A stretch of 64,000 nucleotides of DNA from Ceratodon purpureus (lineage: Eukaryota; Streptophyta; Bryopsida; Pseudoditrichales; Ditrichaceae): NCBI GenBank assembly GCA_014871385.1, contig CM026425.1, forward strand, positions 868,001-932,000, given 5' to 3'. The translations under genes and the position numbers were made by a program. This document shows positions 45,439 to 56,638 of the stretch, piece after piece. Position 1 is the stretch's first letter. Each line of letters opens with the position of its first letter. The notes below the pieces were generated by a model. The model was not told the origin of the DNA. It made no database searches and worked only from the letters and a program-made list of their open reading frames with translations.

Positions 45439-47166
45439 TGTGAGCTGATTATTTTTGAGAAAAGTCCCTTTTCAGCAAAAACAGTGTAAATAGGACCAAG
45501 TTACCATGTCAATTTGAAATCCATGTAGATAGTGGCTGTAGAAATCTGGTTGAGAGTCAAATAGACATAGTGTAGAATTCAGGGGACATGACCCTACCTA
45601 GAGACACGACTTGTCAAATTGACTCTACGTACAGGCACACCCTTTAGAAATTAAGGCATAACTAGGAATTAAGGAAGAAGAAAGAATTACTTCACCACAC
45701 CACACAACACTGTGTGAGTGATAGTCACATTATGTAAAAAATATAAAAATAGAATTCCATTGTCTAATTGATTGTCAACTTGACTCTGAGTAGCTCACTG
45801 TATATTTGATTCACAATGCTCTTTGTCAAATGGAACTATAGCTTCGATGCACAGTGTATTAATCTGCAGAACTGTAGAATCAGAATGGAGAACTGGAAAC
45901 AACTGATTACTGTCTAATTGATTTGCGAAGCTTACTATCAAATTGAAACTGCAGATCTGCTGAACAGTGAATTTATATGGGAGATAGAATGAATAGTTCG
46001 ATCCAATGGCTACTGTCTAATTGACAAATTGAATTCAGATTGCTTGCTGCATAATGTCTAGTTAACACTGGTCAAATGGACAAGATGGTGGTTCGGTATG
46101 CATCCATGGGCATGCATACAGTGTCAACTTGACTTGCATGGACCATGTCTAATTGACTCAGTGGAGAGTTGGTGAGAGTTACAGTGAATGTGGTGACTCA
46201 CACTGGATACTGTCTATTTGAAATCAAAGATGCTGATGGAGCAGAGTGAAGAGTGGGTGAGATTGTCTATTTGAACTCAGAACGAAGGAAGAGTTACTGA
46301 GTGAATAGAAAATAGAAATTATGGAAAATAAACACAACAGTTTGTCCAATTGACATTGCATTGTTGTGAATGGGAATTATGGAGAATGAGAGTTCCATGT
46401 GAGTACTGGAACAGTGAAGTGAGTATTACTTGATAGTCTTTTAAATTAGATTGGCCATCTGAAATAGAAGACTGAGAATGACTTAGAATTTATGGAAGCC
46501 AGATTGAGTACATTGATGGATAAAAGTGACATTAATTATTAAGGAGTGATCAGCCTTAGTGATTATTAGTTCTCATTATAATAAAACTTGAATGTATTCA
46601 ACTGAGCAATAGTACAGTCATTGTAATTGAGTAATACAATTGAGAAGTATAGTTGTGATGAATGGTAGAGTTGGAGTATGATTGAATGTGAATGAGTAGA
46701 CAGTGATTACATGTCTATTTGAAATGCGATGGATGGGAGGAAAAAGATGAAGACAAGCAAGGAGTTGCTTGAGATAAGTTAATCTATCATAACATATCCC
46801 AAAGCATCATTCATAGGCATAAATAGGTTGAACACTAGATTCTAACCTAGTAATGAATGAACTTGCATATGCATAATAAATGCATTGTCTAATTGAACTA
46901 GAAAGGGAGTGATGGCAATAAACCGAGAGATGGTACTTGTCAATTTGAACTCCCATTACCCTTGAACCAATTAAGAGTTTGGATTACTTGGGTTTTATGT
47001 GACTTGGGGTAATTAAGACATTAAAATTATAAAGAGATTCTTTTAAGGAAATACTTTGCATTCTATACATTCTTTACTTACTACAGTGACCTTTAGTTAC
47101 GTTAAAAGCTAAACGAAAAGACCTATTCCCATGACTTACCACTATTTGTAAATTTTACCAATTACA
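45439..47166 (+). repeat. 3' LTR of the gypsy element, 1728 bp
   Basis: Same TGTGAGCTG...ATTACA borders as the 5' LTR. By eye it differs by a T/A change near the start, a G/A change near 45949, and lack of one 25-bp tandem copy; no other change was seen. Confidence 0.95.
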
Positions 47167-47171
47167 CACAG
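47167..47171. repeat. CACAG target-site duplication, right of the gypsy element
   Basis: Direct copy of 30782-30786. Confidence 0.95.
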
Positions 47172-47646
47172 GGACCCCAGAGTGGGAGATGTATCTATTT
47201 GTGTTAGCTGCAGTGTGCCTTGGTTAGATCCCTCCGTGATGTCCTCTCCGATGTGACATCCACGAAGTTTGGTGGAGTTGTGTGGGATCCGAGAAACTCA
47301 GAATAACCCGGAAGAGCCCAGCCGGCGTAAGTATTCCATTAATTTTTCATTTTTTTTTTGGTTAATTAGGTAAAAACTAGCCAGACACTAGCAGTATTAG
47401 TAGTTAACGCAAACCGGATACTCCAGAAATGTTAAAACAGTTAACGCAGGAAGTGTTCCCGGAACCTGGATTCCGAAACTCGGAAGATAAAACACGGAAC
47501 GGGTGGACGATCCGTGTACTGACCGTTACTGTAACCGCGTCAAGGATCCGAAGCGACGCGGAAGTCATCATGACCCGGATAGGCGTTTAACCCGGTACGT
47601 TGGCGGCTGCAATTACGGGCCACCACAGCGTTTATTATGCCTGGGG

Positions 47647-47653
47647 TATATAA
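47647..47653 (+). promoter_or_regulatory. TATA box of the second retroelement ORF
   Basis: TATATAA in a GC-rich setting, about 155 nt before the ATG at 47806, with a pyrimidine-containing leader between. Fits a Pol II core promoter driving the ORF independently. Confidence 0.6.
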
Positions 47654-47805
47654 GCGAGGGTGTTAGGGTTTGGAGTTCCTTTTTGCGAACTGGGAGTAGA
47701 GAGTGAAAGAGCGGTGAGGTGTTTTTGTCTTTTCCGATTCACCGGCAGTTGGATTGCCGGGTTTCTTGCTGTAGGAGTGTAGAGGGAGAGACGTAAGGCG
47801 TAGAG

Positions 47806-50016
47806 ATGGCGCACGTGCAGTGTTGCGTCCTTAGCCCCGGAACTCCGGTGAAGGAATCGGATATGGAGGAACTGATCACCGACCTCACCCGGATGAGGTG
47901 TGAGGGATTGTTGGCACGGCCGTGGTTACTAAAAAGTGAGGTGATGGTGAGGGAGGTCCTGGAAGGGCCGGACAATCGGTGGGATAATACGATCCGAGGC
48001 AAGCCCACGCTGTGGAATGCGGAACAGTGGGCAGCAGCTTACGGTTTTGAGCAGACCGGGCTCCTTTGGGCGACCCGGACAGATAAATACGTACAGGATA
48101 GGTTCCATGGGAAGATCCATAGGAATAATGGATACGAGATAGACGCCTGCAAGGATAGGCGGCAGAGGCAGGTCTTAGCTTTCCTCGTTCCGATCCTGTA
48201 TCCGCAAAAACCGGCACAGGTCACCATTACGGTCGGGAACACCATCCTCGGAGCATACTCAGGAGAACGTCCGGTGAATTGGGCCGCACTCATGGCGGAA
48301 GTAGTGCAGAAGTTGGTGCCCTTGATCGGAAAGAAGCCGACGCCAATCACCCCTTTTCTCTTTCACCTTTACCATGCGTATGAGCTGCTGAGCGATAAGG
48401 AGGACGAGACATATACGCATGCGAAGAAATTCCTCAAATTTTCGGAGATTCCGCCCGGAATGGAACCCGATCCGCGAGGTGAGACCTCAGATACAACGTC
48501 CTCGGAAGATGAGGACGATACGAAGGAGGTTCCGAACTCTGGCACTACTAGGGCTCAGTCCAGATCATGATCGGAGCGGGCTGCGTCACAGCACGCGGAG
48601 CCCTCTACGGCCCGGGGAGATACGGAACGGAGGGAGGTCAGTTCCGAGCGGGGATTTCCGGTGGAACTATTTCGGGGGATTCGGGAGGAGACTCACCGGG
48701 CGCAAGCTTCTTACGATCGGATCAAAACACTGTTCCGGAGGGTCTGTACATCGCTGGGAGGTTGCTTACCAGAAGAGGTGATCCGAGAAGTGGAGTTGTT
48801 GAAGGACGCCCCAAATCTTCGGAGTGAGAAGAAGCGGCTAGAGCTTCAGTTGCAGGAGCTGACGAAGGTACTGGCAGCAAAGAGTGATGAGATCCGTAAG
48901 TTCCACGCCGAACAGGAGGAGACTTTGGGGGAGCTTCGGAATTTGGTGGGAAATTCGGGGGCGGTAATCAACAAGGCCCGGCTGTTTGATGAGAACGTAG
49001 TGCAGCCGGCCGATTTCAAGGACAAGCAGAGGATCATCATGATCCTCTCCAAATGCGAGCACTCGATGAATCTGATCCTGAAGAAGGTCCGGCAGCTGCT
49101 CAATCCGAGTACCGGAAGTCCTAGTTACGGAGTCGCGGGTCGGAGCCTTCCGCTCCCCGGATCGCCCTCTCGGGCCGTTGTAGGAGAATCTCGCGGAGTA
49201 GGGTTCCGAACCCCGATAGGGAGTAACCTCCAAGTCGAGGAGCGGATGACAGTCGAAGAGGCCGCCATGACGAATCGGACGATCGCGGAGGTGATCCGGG
49301 AGCACCAAGCACATGTGGCGTCCCTCGGAACCAGTACAGTACAGCAGAGCTGCGCGATTCCCACAGGTCAGGTGGAGGTGACCGGAACGACAGTCACCGA
49401 GAGGCGGATCGAGGAGAGGACGGTTTCGGAGCAGGTGACTCGGACCGTGCCGCCGGATGTTCTTCTACGACTCGGAGAGGAGGTGATCATTGCGAATTAC
49501 CGAGGGGAGATAGCGGGACCGGAATGGGGACGAGCTAGTTCACCACCCGGACGGACCCGAGTGACTCAGGAGGGGGGATTGACCCCTTCACCCACAGCCA
49601 AGACCGGAACGGTGACGCCTACTCCCACCGGAACGCCAGGAGCGGATTCCCCATCGAACAGTGTCGGTGCTCGGAGGACTTTGCGGAAAAGGAAGGAGCC
49701 GACAGAGAAGGCCCCGATTACGATTTCAGAGTCCGACTCAGAGACGTACGAGAGCTCTCCGGTTGAGACAACCGGAACTGAAACTCGGACTCCGACGTCC
49801 GGAACCTTTCCCGCACATATGATCCCGAAGTCGCCCAAGTCTCCCAAGCCCCGGATCGTTACCCGGTTGTCCTTGGAGGCTCAGGAGAGGGAGTCAAAGG
49901 CGGAACGGAGTGCTAGGCGCAAGGTGGCGCGAGCAGCAGGGGCGGGCGGATCAGAGCCGCGGGTGACCAGGTCGAAGGATCGCGAGCAGGAGAGCCACAA
50001 GAAGCCAAAGAAGTGA
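47806..50016 (+). pseudogene. 3'-ORF-type protein of the second retroelement, single in-frame TGA
   Basis: From ATG 47806 to the stop at 50014-50016 there are 737 codons in one frame, interrupted only by TGA at 48568-48570. A CGA to TGA change in a CpG context would explain it. Residues 1-210 (RPWLLKSEVMVREVLEG, LWNAEQWAAAYGF, QRQVLAFLVPILYP, PFLFHLYHAYELL) have the layout of the putative plant transposon domain and parallel the gypsy 3' ORF. After the stop comes a coiled coil (EKKRLELQLQELTKVLAAK) and a long Ser/Thr/Pro- and Arg/Lys-rich tail ending in basic clusters. Codons are loaded with CGGA/TCCG. It may be decayed or the stop may be read through; function unknown. Confidence 0.6.
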
Positions 50017-52117
50017 TAGATTCCTCTCACTGCCACTTGTCGTAACTTTCCGGATTTATAGGAGTAGATTCCGGATCGGGAGATCCGTTCTAGTCGTAAA
50101 GTAGAATTCTAGGTAGATAGTTAGGGATTAGGGTTTTGATTGAACTGCCGGCGCCGCCGCTTTTGTGAAAGCCCCTGCTTACTTAAACCAGGCAGGCGAT
50201 GCGGTCCGGGTCTTCGTTTTTGCATGTTTTCCCCCTATATTCCTTATCAGTAAAGTATTCGTGTTTTGCAAGTACTGTGCGTGATTTCCGGCTAAGTGTG
50301 AATGATCCGGGAAGGATATGAGAGTTCCGCTATAGCTCGGATAGGAAGGTGATGGGAGTTGCGACAAGACCCGAACCGGAAAGGAAATGGGATTGAGCGG
50401 AAAGATTTAGCGGATTGTCGTAGGAGTGAAGCCTCACTGTTCCGTCCCCAAATCAACCTCATACGGAATAGCCGTCGCTAGGGTCGAAGCGGATCAAGGA
50501 TTACTTGGTCGGGCTCCCTGAACTTCTGAAGAGGTTCCGTGCACAGTGAGGGGGGGAGTCGGAACGTGGTACGGGTCGCCTAGGGATAATCGGATCCTGG
50601 TTCTCCCAGATCCGGATTGGTTTGTCGTTGTAGTCTCACGGATCGGAGAGGATCGTTTGTGTGACCTGCTGGCCAGAGTACTCTAGGACAGTTGTGAGAC
50701 GGTAACTGATCCGAGACGTTGGGGTTTGTGGACGAAACACCTGATGAGAGAGAGGAAGAGAGAGAGAGATAGTTAAGGAGTTACGTTCCGAAGACACTAT
50801 CCGAGCAGTGGTAAGGCTCGGAATGATCAGAAGTAACTACTTGGTGAAACACTATTGAATCCCTAGACGATACTCGGAACTAAGTGACAATACGGAAGTT
50901 TACGCCCAATCAGGGTGTTATCCGGATGTTAGTTGTGTTTCCGTGTTCCGACAAGTTGCCTCATATCCATCTCGTGAGAGGTTGAGGCGCTGTAGATCCG
51001 CCCACTCGTCTAGTAGATTCGCGACCGCCCTAGTTGGCGCTTTGTCCGATTGCCTCTTTTGAGAGAAAGTCACTGAACCAACTTGCACAAAATGCCATTT
51101 GCCAAATGCAAAGCCGACTGGGAGCCTTGGTTCTCTAAGTGCATGCTATTCCCGACGTCAGAATTCATCCCAAACGTTCCGGGTGTGAAGCATGTATCTC
51201 ATGTCAGCATCATTGTAGCTCTGATGGGGGATAAAGAAGGCGAAGGTTACGGGTTCAGAGAGAGCAACGGAGATGAGACTTTCTACATGTAGGGAAACTA
51301 TTCGAGCAATGTCAGTAGCGTCCCATGAATGGAAGAACCCTGCCAGTACACTTTGCTCGTAGTCTCCTGGAAGAGGAGAAGGGGAACTAGTAGATTGGAT
51401 AGCGTTTGCAATGATGCAATGTTTTCCTGTTTAGAAGATGGGGCCGTTTGAGCTATGGGGACCATATGCAAAAGTGTGAGGACCTATCCCATGGCTCCAC
51501 CTTAAATGTTAGCCCTTTGCGGTTCCAATTGAAACCAGATGGAGACCTTCCAAGCATATTTTAGTGAGTTTTGTCTTTTTTTTGGTAGCATAGTACGTTG
51601 CATGTGTTTTCTTACGTGCTAATTTGGAAATCTATCTTTTATCATATGTCAAAATTGCCGTGTACTCTACGATTTCTAAACACTCCCACCCCTGTTTTCT
51701 GAATTTTTTTTTCATCCTCCAAGTTCTGTCACTCCCTAACTCAGCATGCACATTTCCTATCATTGCCAATTCCAGTGGACGTGCACTAACAAAATAATTG
51801 GATGTTCCCATTAAGTTTGAGGACCATACATCACATGATACTTCAATAAGTAGATTCTGAGGCAGCCGTATCTTGCATTTTCAAGTCAGTAGTCTAATTG
51901 TTGCATTTTGGCACAGCCTTTTGTTTATTAGCAAATTGCTTGTAAGATCGAATAGTTGCTTTCACTAGTAGGAATTCGAGATTAAATGACGTGAAAAATG
52001 ACACAAAATGCAGTCATTGAGGGCATCAGTGCAAGTAAATGACATAGGGCAGTCTATGTCTTCTTGGACAAGTCATTCCGGATTCTGAGTCGTTTGGGAC
52101 CGTTTTTCACATCTCGG
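50017..52117. other. LTR-like tail of the second element and unique spacer
   Basis: 50017 to about 51030 stays rich in TCCG/CGGA and includes the polypurine-like tract. After 51055 the composition changes. A 66-codon ORF with ATG at 51092 (KCKADWEPWFSKC) is not recognised. 51300-52117 is AT-rich with nothing seen. Confidence 0.4.
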
Positions 52118-52120
52118 TAA

Positions 52121-52860
52121 GGGAGGAAGCATGGTAAAGTGGACCACAAAGTGCAATTTGTGATCAATAAGAAGTGAATATGAAGTGTGCTGTTTTTCAA
52201 AGCTCAAAGCTGATTTTGAGCATTTTGGTGTAGTTTTTGAGCATTTTAGTTACTTTTTAAGGTGTCACAAGGTATCTTCCAGGCATCTCCATAAAAGAAA
52301 CCTCTTCAATTGAAACTTAATTTGACCGCTATTTATAAATCATAAAAATGAACTTTTCCAAAGTCTTAATTTCTTCACTTGGCCACCTCTATTGTCTATA
52401 GAGGATGTTTTTTCCAATTTAAAAAAACAATGTTCGGTGAAAAAAACCTCACAAAAAGTTTCACAGAAAACAGTGTTTTAAAAACGTCCTTGAAATACTT
52501 TTCGTCCGCCCAAACTTTCATTTGAACTTGGTCATGGTCATTTCTACAACCCCAATTAAGAAACAGAGGTGTCGTCGAAATCGAAAGTGATTTCTGAACA
52601 AAATTCCCCATCTTCTTATCACTTTTTCAAATGACAGCTTTCACTTTGTCGCACTTTGCGGTTCTCGTTCGACATCGTAGAAGCCGCAGATCCGTTCAGA
52701 AATTCCCCACACTCTTTATAACCAAGTCTGTTTTCCATATCCAAACTTTTTTTCAACATCTCGTAAATGATGATGCCACTTTTTCTAGTATTTGCAAGAA
52801 TGGCTGAAATTGACAATGAGCTAAGCACTTTTGTGGTCCACTTTACCATGCTTCCCCCCG
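52121..52860. mobile_element. PIF/Harbinger-like non-autonomous element, 740 bp
   Basis: Inverted repeats of about 30 bp share GGAAGCATGGTAAAGTGGAC and then CACAAAGTGC with one indel, starting GGGAGG on the left and, reversed, CGGGGGG on the right. The trinucleotide TAA flanks both ends (52118-52120 and 52861-52863), like the TWA duplication of PIF/Harbinger (Tourist) elements. The interior is AT-rich with only short ORFs. Confidence 0.65.
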
Positions 52861-52863
52861 TAA

Positions 52864-53536
52864 ACTATCTTCACGGGACTAGTGTCAGTTTAGACATATA
52901 CTGATTAAGGACATGCACATATGTTCGAATCGAAACCTGCATTCATCTGGTCGTGAATATACAATCCTAAGCTTGGTATGTCATCGGTATGTTCATTTGA
53001 AATATGTACAACTTAGCTTTTCTTCATGTACATATGGGCTTGAAGCCCTCTTCCAACATCAGCCGGGTATAGTCTTCGCCGGTCCGGTTCAAAGACCACG
53101 CGTCGATCTGCTGTGTAATGTTTAGTTCCAACGTCTATCCAATGGGTGATAGACACGTGTATTTGTTCTAGAGGGTATCCATATATGGAATAACCAGACT
53201 ATTAAAATAGCCACAGTGCATAATCGGAATTTGAAGCGAAATATGCATGCAAATGCATTGTTACAAATACTGTATTCCATGGGTAAAAACATATATATCA
53301 ACTCAGTGATGTATACGTTACTTTATTCCACACAAACACATGAGCCATTTTCCTCGCAGAGGAATTAATGGCATTGCCTAATGCAGTACTTCCTCTACTG
53401 CAAAACTAATGGCTCCTCTAGTCTTTCACCACAACTACGAATTTTAAGTTCAGTAAATACTCTATGCACGGCCTGAGCAACAACAGTCAAATTTGGCGAC
53501 CTCACCATTATGTAGATGAACATGACACCTTTGTCT
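52864..53536. other. Spacer, nothing recognised
   Basis: About 670 bp of AT-rich sequence downstream of the minus-strand DUF8039-like fragment. No gene or repeat is supported. Confidence 0.4.
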
Positions 53537-53809
53537 TCAAGTTTTCTTCTTCCGAAACGTCAGACCTCTTGGCCAGAGCACACTGGATCCTATAGCGTCC
53601 TGCAAATTCGTTTGATCGGCGAATTCCACCGAAACAAAAAGAGGGACGTTCACTGACACAGTCTCCACGTTAACGCGCACGTATTGGGCTGGAATGGGCC
53701 GGTTATGGAACATTCCTCCGTCTCCGAGTCCACAAACTTGGCCCGTGCCCACTGTTGTCTTCGGATCTACTTTATCCGCCAAATGAACCCAGTCCCCGAC
53801 TTTCAGTTG
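53537..53809 (-). CDS. DUF8039-like C-terminal exon, plant transposon-associated
   Basis: After the acceptor TTATGCACGCAG, the frame reads QLKVGDWVHLADKV, then TVGTGQVCGLGDGGMFH, VNVETVSVNVPLFVSVEF and AIGSSVLWPRGL before a stop at 53537. This pattern (a VA.G.v... motif, a V.VN.V stretch, then DA.G..v.WP) is that of the DUF8039 domain found at the end of many plant En/Spm-associated and related proteins. Candidate upstream exons at 53931-53882 (IKWSFVENRCFLK) and near 54160-54104 (QLASRYITKNNDQ) have splice-like borders, but their phases do not join cleanly, so this may be a decayed gene. Confidence 0.5.
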   Translation of the reverse strand, partial: QLKVGDWVHLADKVDPKTTVGTGQVCGLGDGGMFHNRPIPAQYVRVNVETVSVNVPLFVSVEFADQTNLQDAIGSSVLWPRGLTFRKKKT

Positions 53810-54103
53810 CTGCGTGCATAAAATAGCGATATAATCAGTAAGTGAAAGCCTCAATTCTGGACTGGTGTTGATAGTGTTTACCTTAAGAAAGCAACGATTT
53901 TCCACAAAACTCCACTTAATCAACGCTTCCCCTTCCAGTCAAGTTACAAGTCATCATGGATTTCCAACTAACAGTTTGCCCCCCCCCCCCCTCCAAACAT
54001 TCACAAGTTTGAAGGAAACCATAGACTGTGATGGTGTTCGAATAAGGCGACTCATGAAACGGATTTCATTAGTGTTTAAGTATTATTGAAATGGCAAATA
54101 CCT

Positions 54104-54160
54104 GGTCGTTGTTCTTCGTAATGTACCTAGATGCTAACTGGTTGCCCTCCATATTCTGAT
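54104..54160 (-). pseudogene. Possible upstream exon of the DUF8039-like gene
   Basis: A short open stretch between an acceptor (TTGCATCAG) and a donor (CCAG|GTATTT). It joins the next candidate exon out of frame, so the structure is unresolved. Confidence 0.25.
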
Positions 54161-54534
54161 GCAAAAACAAAATCACTATCAGTCTTTTATAAATAATTGC
54201 TTGAGTCAATTTCCAAATGAAGAGAGGTATAGTGTGCGCATTCAAATGATCAAAACAGAACTTGCTATTGGAACGTGTACTTTGATACAGTATGTTACGT
54301 GTAACAACGTTTTCCAATCTGTCTTAGTTATTATTACTCTCTCTTCGTTCCCGACTTGTCCAATGGACAGTCACTGAAAAAAAACGGGTAAGAACAAGGT
54401 AACCAGGAAAAACCACCACTGTATCTCGTTACGTATAACACTATATATTTAATTGGCATCAGTCCAAGCTATGCCAAGCTCCGATAGCTATGCCATGCGC
54501 ACAAAGAGTGAAGCCATCCTTCTTCCCCGCAAGC

Positions 54535-54730
54535 CAAAGCCATCTCCCCAAGAGCCCAAGTTCAATCCCGCCCTCGCCCAAGCCCAAATCCACGTGCACA
54601 CCCAACAAAATCCCGCATACAAACCCCAACAATCCAACCAAACCCAACTCCCAATCTCCACAATACCCGAATCCCAAATTCGTCAAATCCCCACAAACCC
54701 CAAGCAAACCCCACAACCCACATTCGTCAC
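54535..54730. repeat. C/A-rich, G-poor strand-asymmetric tract
   Basis: About 200 bp in which the plus strand is mostly C and A (CCCAA, ACCCC and CCCACA words) with very few G. Both strands show low-complexity open frames, Pro/Gln-rich on plus and Gly/Leu-rich on minus, which are probably not real proteins. Confidence 0.6.
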
Positions 54731-54918
54731 TCTATCAACATAGAAATTCAACATTGAATTAAAAAATTTACCTCGACGTCGGTGTAGCGGCGGCGCTGCT
54801 GTCTCTGCTCCTCTACTGCAACCTCCTCTTAGTCGTCCTCCTCGTCCTCTTCTCCATCCTCGTCTTCGTCCTCTTTCCCGTCATCATGGTCGTCGGCGTC
54901 TTCCTCTTGGTCCTCGCC

Positions 54919-56040
54919 CTATCGTCCCACCTCCTCATCCTCCCCCTGCTCTTCCGATCCTGGATCTCCATCCCGGTCTTCTTCCTCCCCCCGAGCCCGG
55001 GCAGCCATATCGGATCCTTCTCCTTCGTTGGTGCGACCACGCCCTGCTCCCCGCCCACCGCGCTGCCCTCCTCGCCTCTCACCTCCGCGACGCCCCCTCC
55101 CGACCTCCATCTTCGAGCCCTGTCCCTCTATACCCCTCCCACGGCCTCCCCCTCTCCCACCTGCTCGCCCTCCCCGCACCGCCCCTTTTCGCCCACCTTT
55201 TTTAAGACTTCCGTGGACCGCAAGCTCACGATCCACTGCCTCTCCTTCCTCCATTATTGCTCTCCTTGCTCTCGCAGCACCTGCCTCCCACTCACCAGTT
55301 CCTTCTGGAGCTTTTGAATCGCCCTCTCTCCCTCCTCCACTCTGTTTAGCAAAACTAGAACCTCCGCCCTCGGTCCACTTCCTCAAAAGAACAAACTTAG
55401 CTTAACTACAGAGGAGAATTCAAAATTTTACTATGTGAAATCTGCGATTAAAATAATTTCTAAGATTTCGCTGAACAAAAAGCACAGTAAAGTACATCGG
55501 TTACAACTAAAAGTATGCTACTTAAGACAATATCATGAGAAACGAAGCAGTCTCATTCCGAATTGAACAATACACATTCAACATTTAAATGGAAGGTCGG
55601 TAACTTACTTCAGTAGAGAGTCGGTCCTCTGTGGATCCTACAGCTATCTCCTCTGGAAGTGACTCGTTTAAGCCAAACGAAGGCTGTGGAGACTGTGGTG
55701 TTTCTAAACCACTAAACCCTAAATCTTCCGTCATCTCATTGCTTTTATCGTCCATGTTTAGTACACCATGGTCCCTCACCGTGACACATACAAGCTCCTC
55801 TTTTTTTTCCACTATAGACTCAAGAATGAGTTTCCGAATGCTACAAAAATTAATTGCTAGAGACAGCCCTACTCCTCTAACCTTCAGAGGTGCACTCAGG
55901 AGATTGCCTTTCGACTTCTCCTTTCTACGCGATTCTCTCCTTTTCCTCGCTCTCCTATTCGTAAAATCTGTACGACATGATTTTCTTCTAGGTTTAGGAG
56001 TGACATAAGTGGAGGGAACTGACCCTCCACTCTCCTTCAT
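54919..56040 (-). CDS. Hypothetical basic/GR-rich/acidic protein, 2 exons
   Basis: Exon 1 is 56040-55609 (ATG; donor TGAA|GTAAGT, phase 0) and exon 2 starts at 55377 (acceptor GAGGAAG, phase 0) and runs to a TAG at 54921-54919. That gives about 296 residues. The N-terminus has strong basic clusters (NRRARKRRESRRKEKSK, NLS-like), the middle is Gly/Arg-rich like RGG proteins, and the end is acidic (EEDRDGDPGSEEQGEDEE). The acidic frame continues for about 28 more codons after the TAG, so that stop may be secondary (CAG to TAG) and further exons may follow toward the DUF8039-like exon. Not recognised. It lies divergently 600 bp from the Mutator-like gene. Confidence 0.4.
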
Positions 56041-56638
56041 GTGTCTAACTAACGAGAGAACTCTCCCCACAATATAGCTCTCCTTCTAACTTCCCTTCCT
56101 CCTATATATCTCAAATCTTCAACTACTCTGACTCAGCCCTAAATACTGACATTATTCTAAACCTACATAAATTAAAGAAAACTATAATTAAACGCATTTT
56201 GAATTAAAGCTGATGAGATCAATCTATATTGGAAGAGAATCAACCAAGCCCACAAAATAATAAAAGATTTGAATTAAGCACTAGAATACTTGTATTAAAT
56301 AAGGAAGCAACTGACGGCTCACTCTAATCTCACAAAACTTTACATCGAATAGAATCGGTTCCATGATTCAAATATTAAATGCGTAGTTCTAGAAATCCCT
56401 ACCCTGTTAACTCGAACCTGCAAAAAGCAACATTCTAATTAGTTAGCGCCGTCTCTCTTTAATCATACATTCGTTACCTAACAGAATGAATCATTCTTCA
56501 ACTGTTCACATAGACATTCCAACCTGAATAAAAAGATCAACAGCGATGCATCATTCCTCTCACTTTGCTCTCGCGATACTGCTTTGCTAATACACTATTC
56601 TCCCTTCTTGCACAATTATCACTGAGTTGCCTGCGATC
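56041..56638. other. Divergent intergenic region upstream of the Mutator-like transposase
   Basis: AT-rich 600 bp between the start of a minus-strand gene and the plus-strand transposase gene. It may hold both promoters; no specific site is assigned. Confidence 0.35.

Larger units (their letters stand above)
30787..47166 (+). mobile_element. Complete Ty3/gypsy LTR retrotransposon, 16.4 kb, with extra 3' ORF
   Basis: Order: 5' LTR, primer-binding site, three short leader ORFs, a single gag-pol frame (gag, protease, RT, RNase H, integrase, the Ty3/gypsy order), a post-pol spacer, a 1011-codon ORF, polypurine tract, 3' LTR. It is bounded by CACAG duplications. Integrase ends in a GPY/F-type motif without a chromodomain, and a large gene lies between pol and the 3' LTR, as in the Tat/Athila type of non-chromoviruses; exact lineage is not assigned. 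The LTRs differ by only two substitutions and one 25-bp tandem duplication, so insertion is recent. All main frames are open, so the element may be autonomous. Confidence 0.95.
47172..51030 (+). mobile_element. Second retroelement-like unit, probably partial, GC-richer
   Basis: A segment with its own composition, dense in TCCG/CGGA words. It contains a TATA box, a 737-codon ORF with one internal stop, and a polypurine-like tract (GTGAGGGGGGGAG, 50546-50558) followed by LTR-like non-coding DNA. The order ORF then polypurine tract parallels the 3' half of the neighbouring gypsy element. No gag-pol, primer-binding site or matching LTR pair was found, so the ends given are approximate and it may be a truncated or non-autonomous element. 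Confidence 0.45.

Noticed and set aside
30787..47166. Endogenous pararetrovirus (caulimovirid) instead of an LTR retrotransposon, because of the small leader ORFs
   Set aside because: True LTRs, a 5-bp target duplication, an integrase and a non-Met-tRNA primer site show a Ty3/gypsy element.
48568..48570. TGA read as selenocysteine
   Set aside because: Land plants lack selenoprotein synthesis and no supporting structure is visible; CpG decay is simpler.
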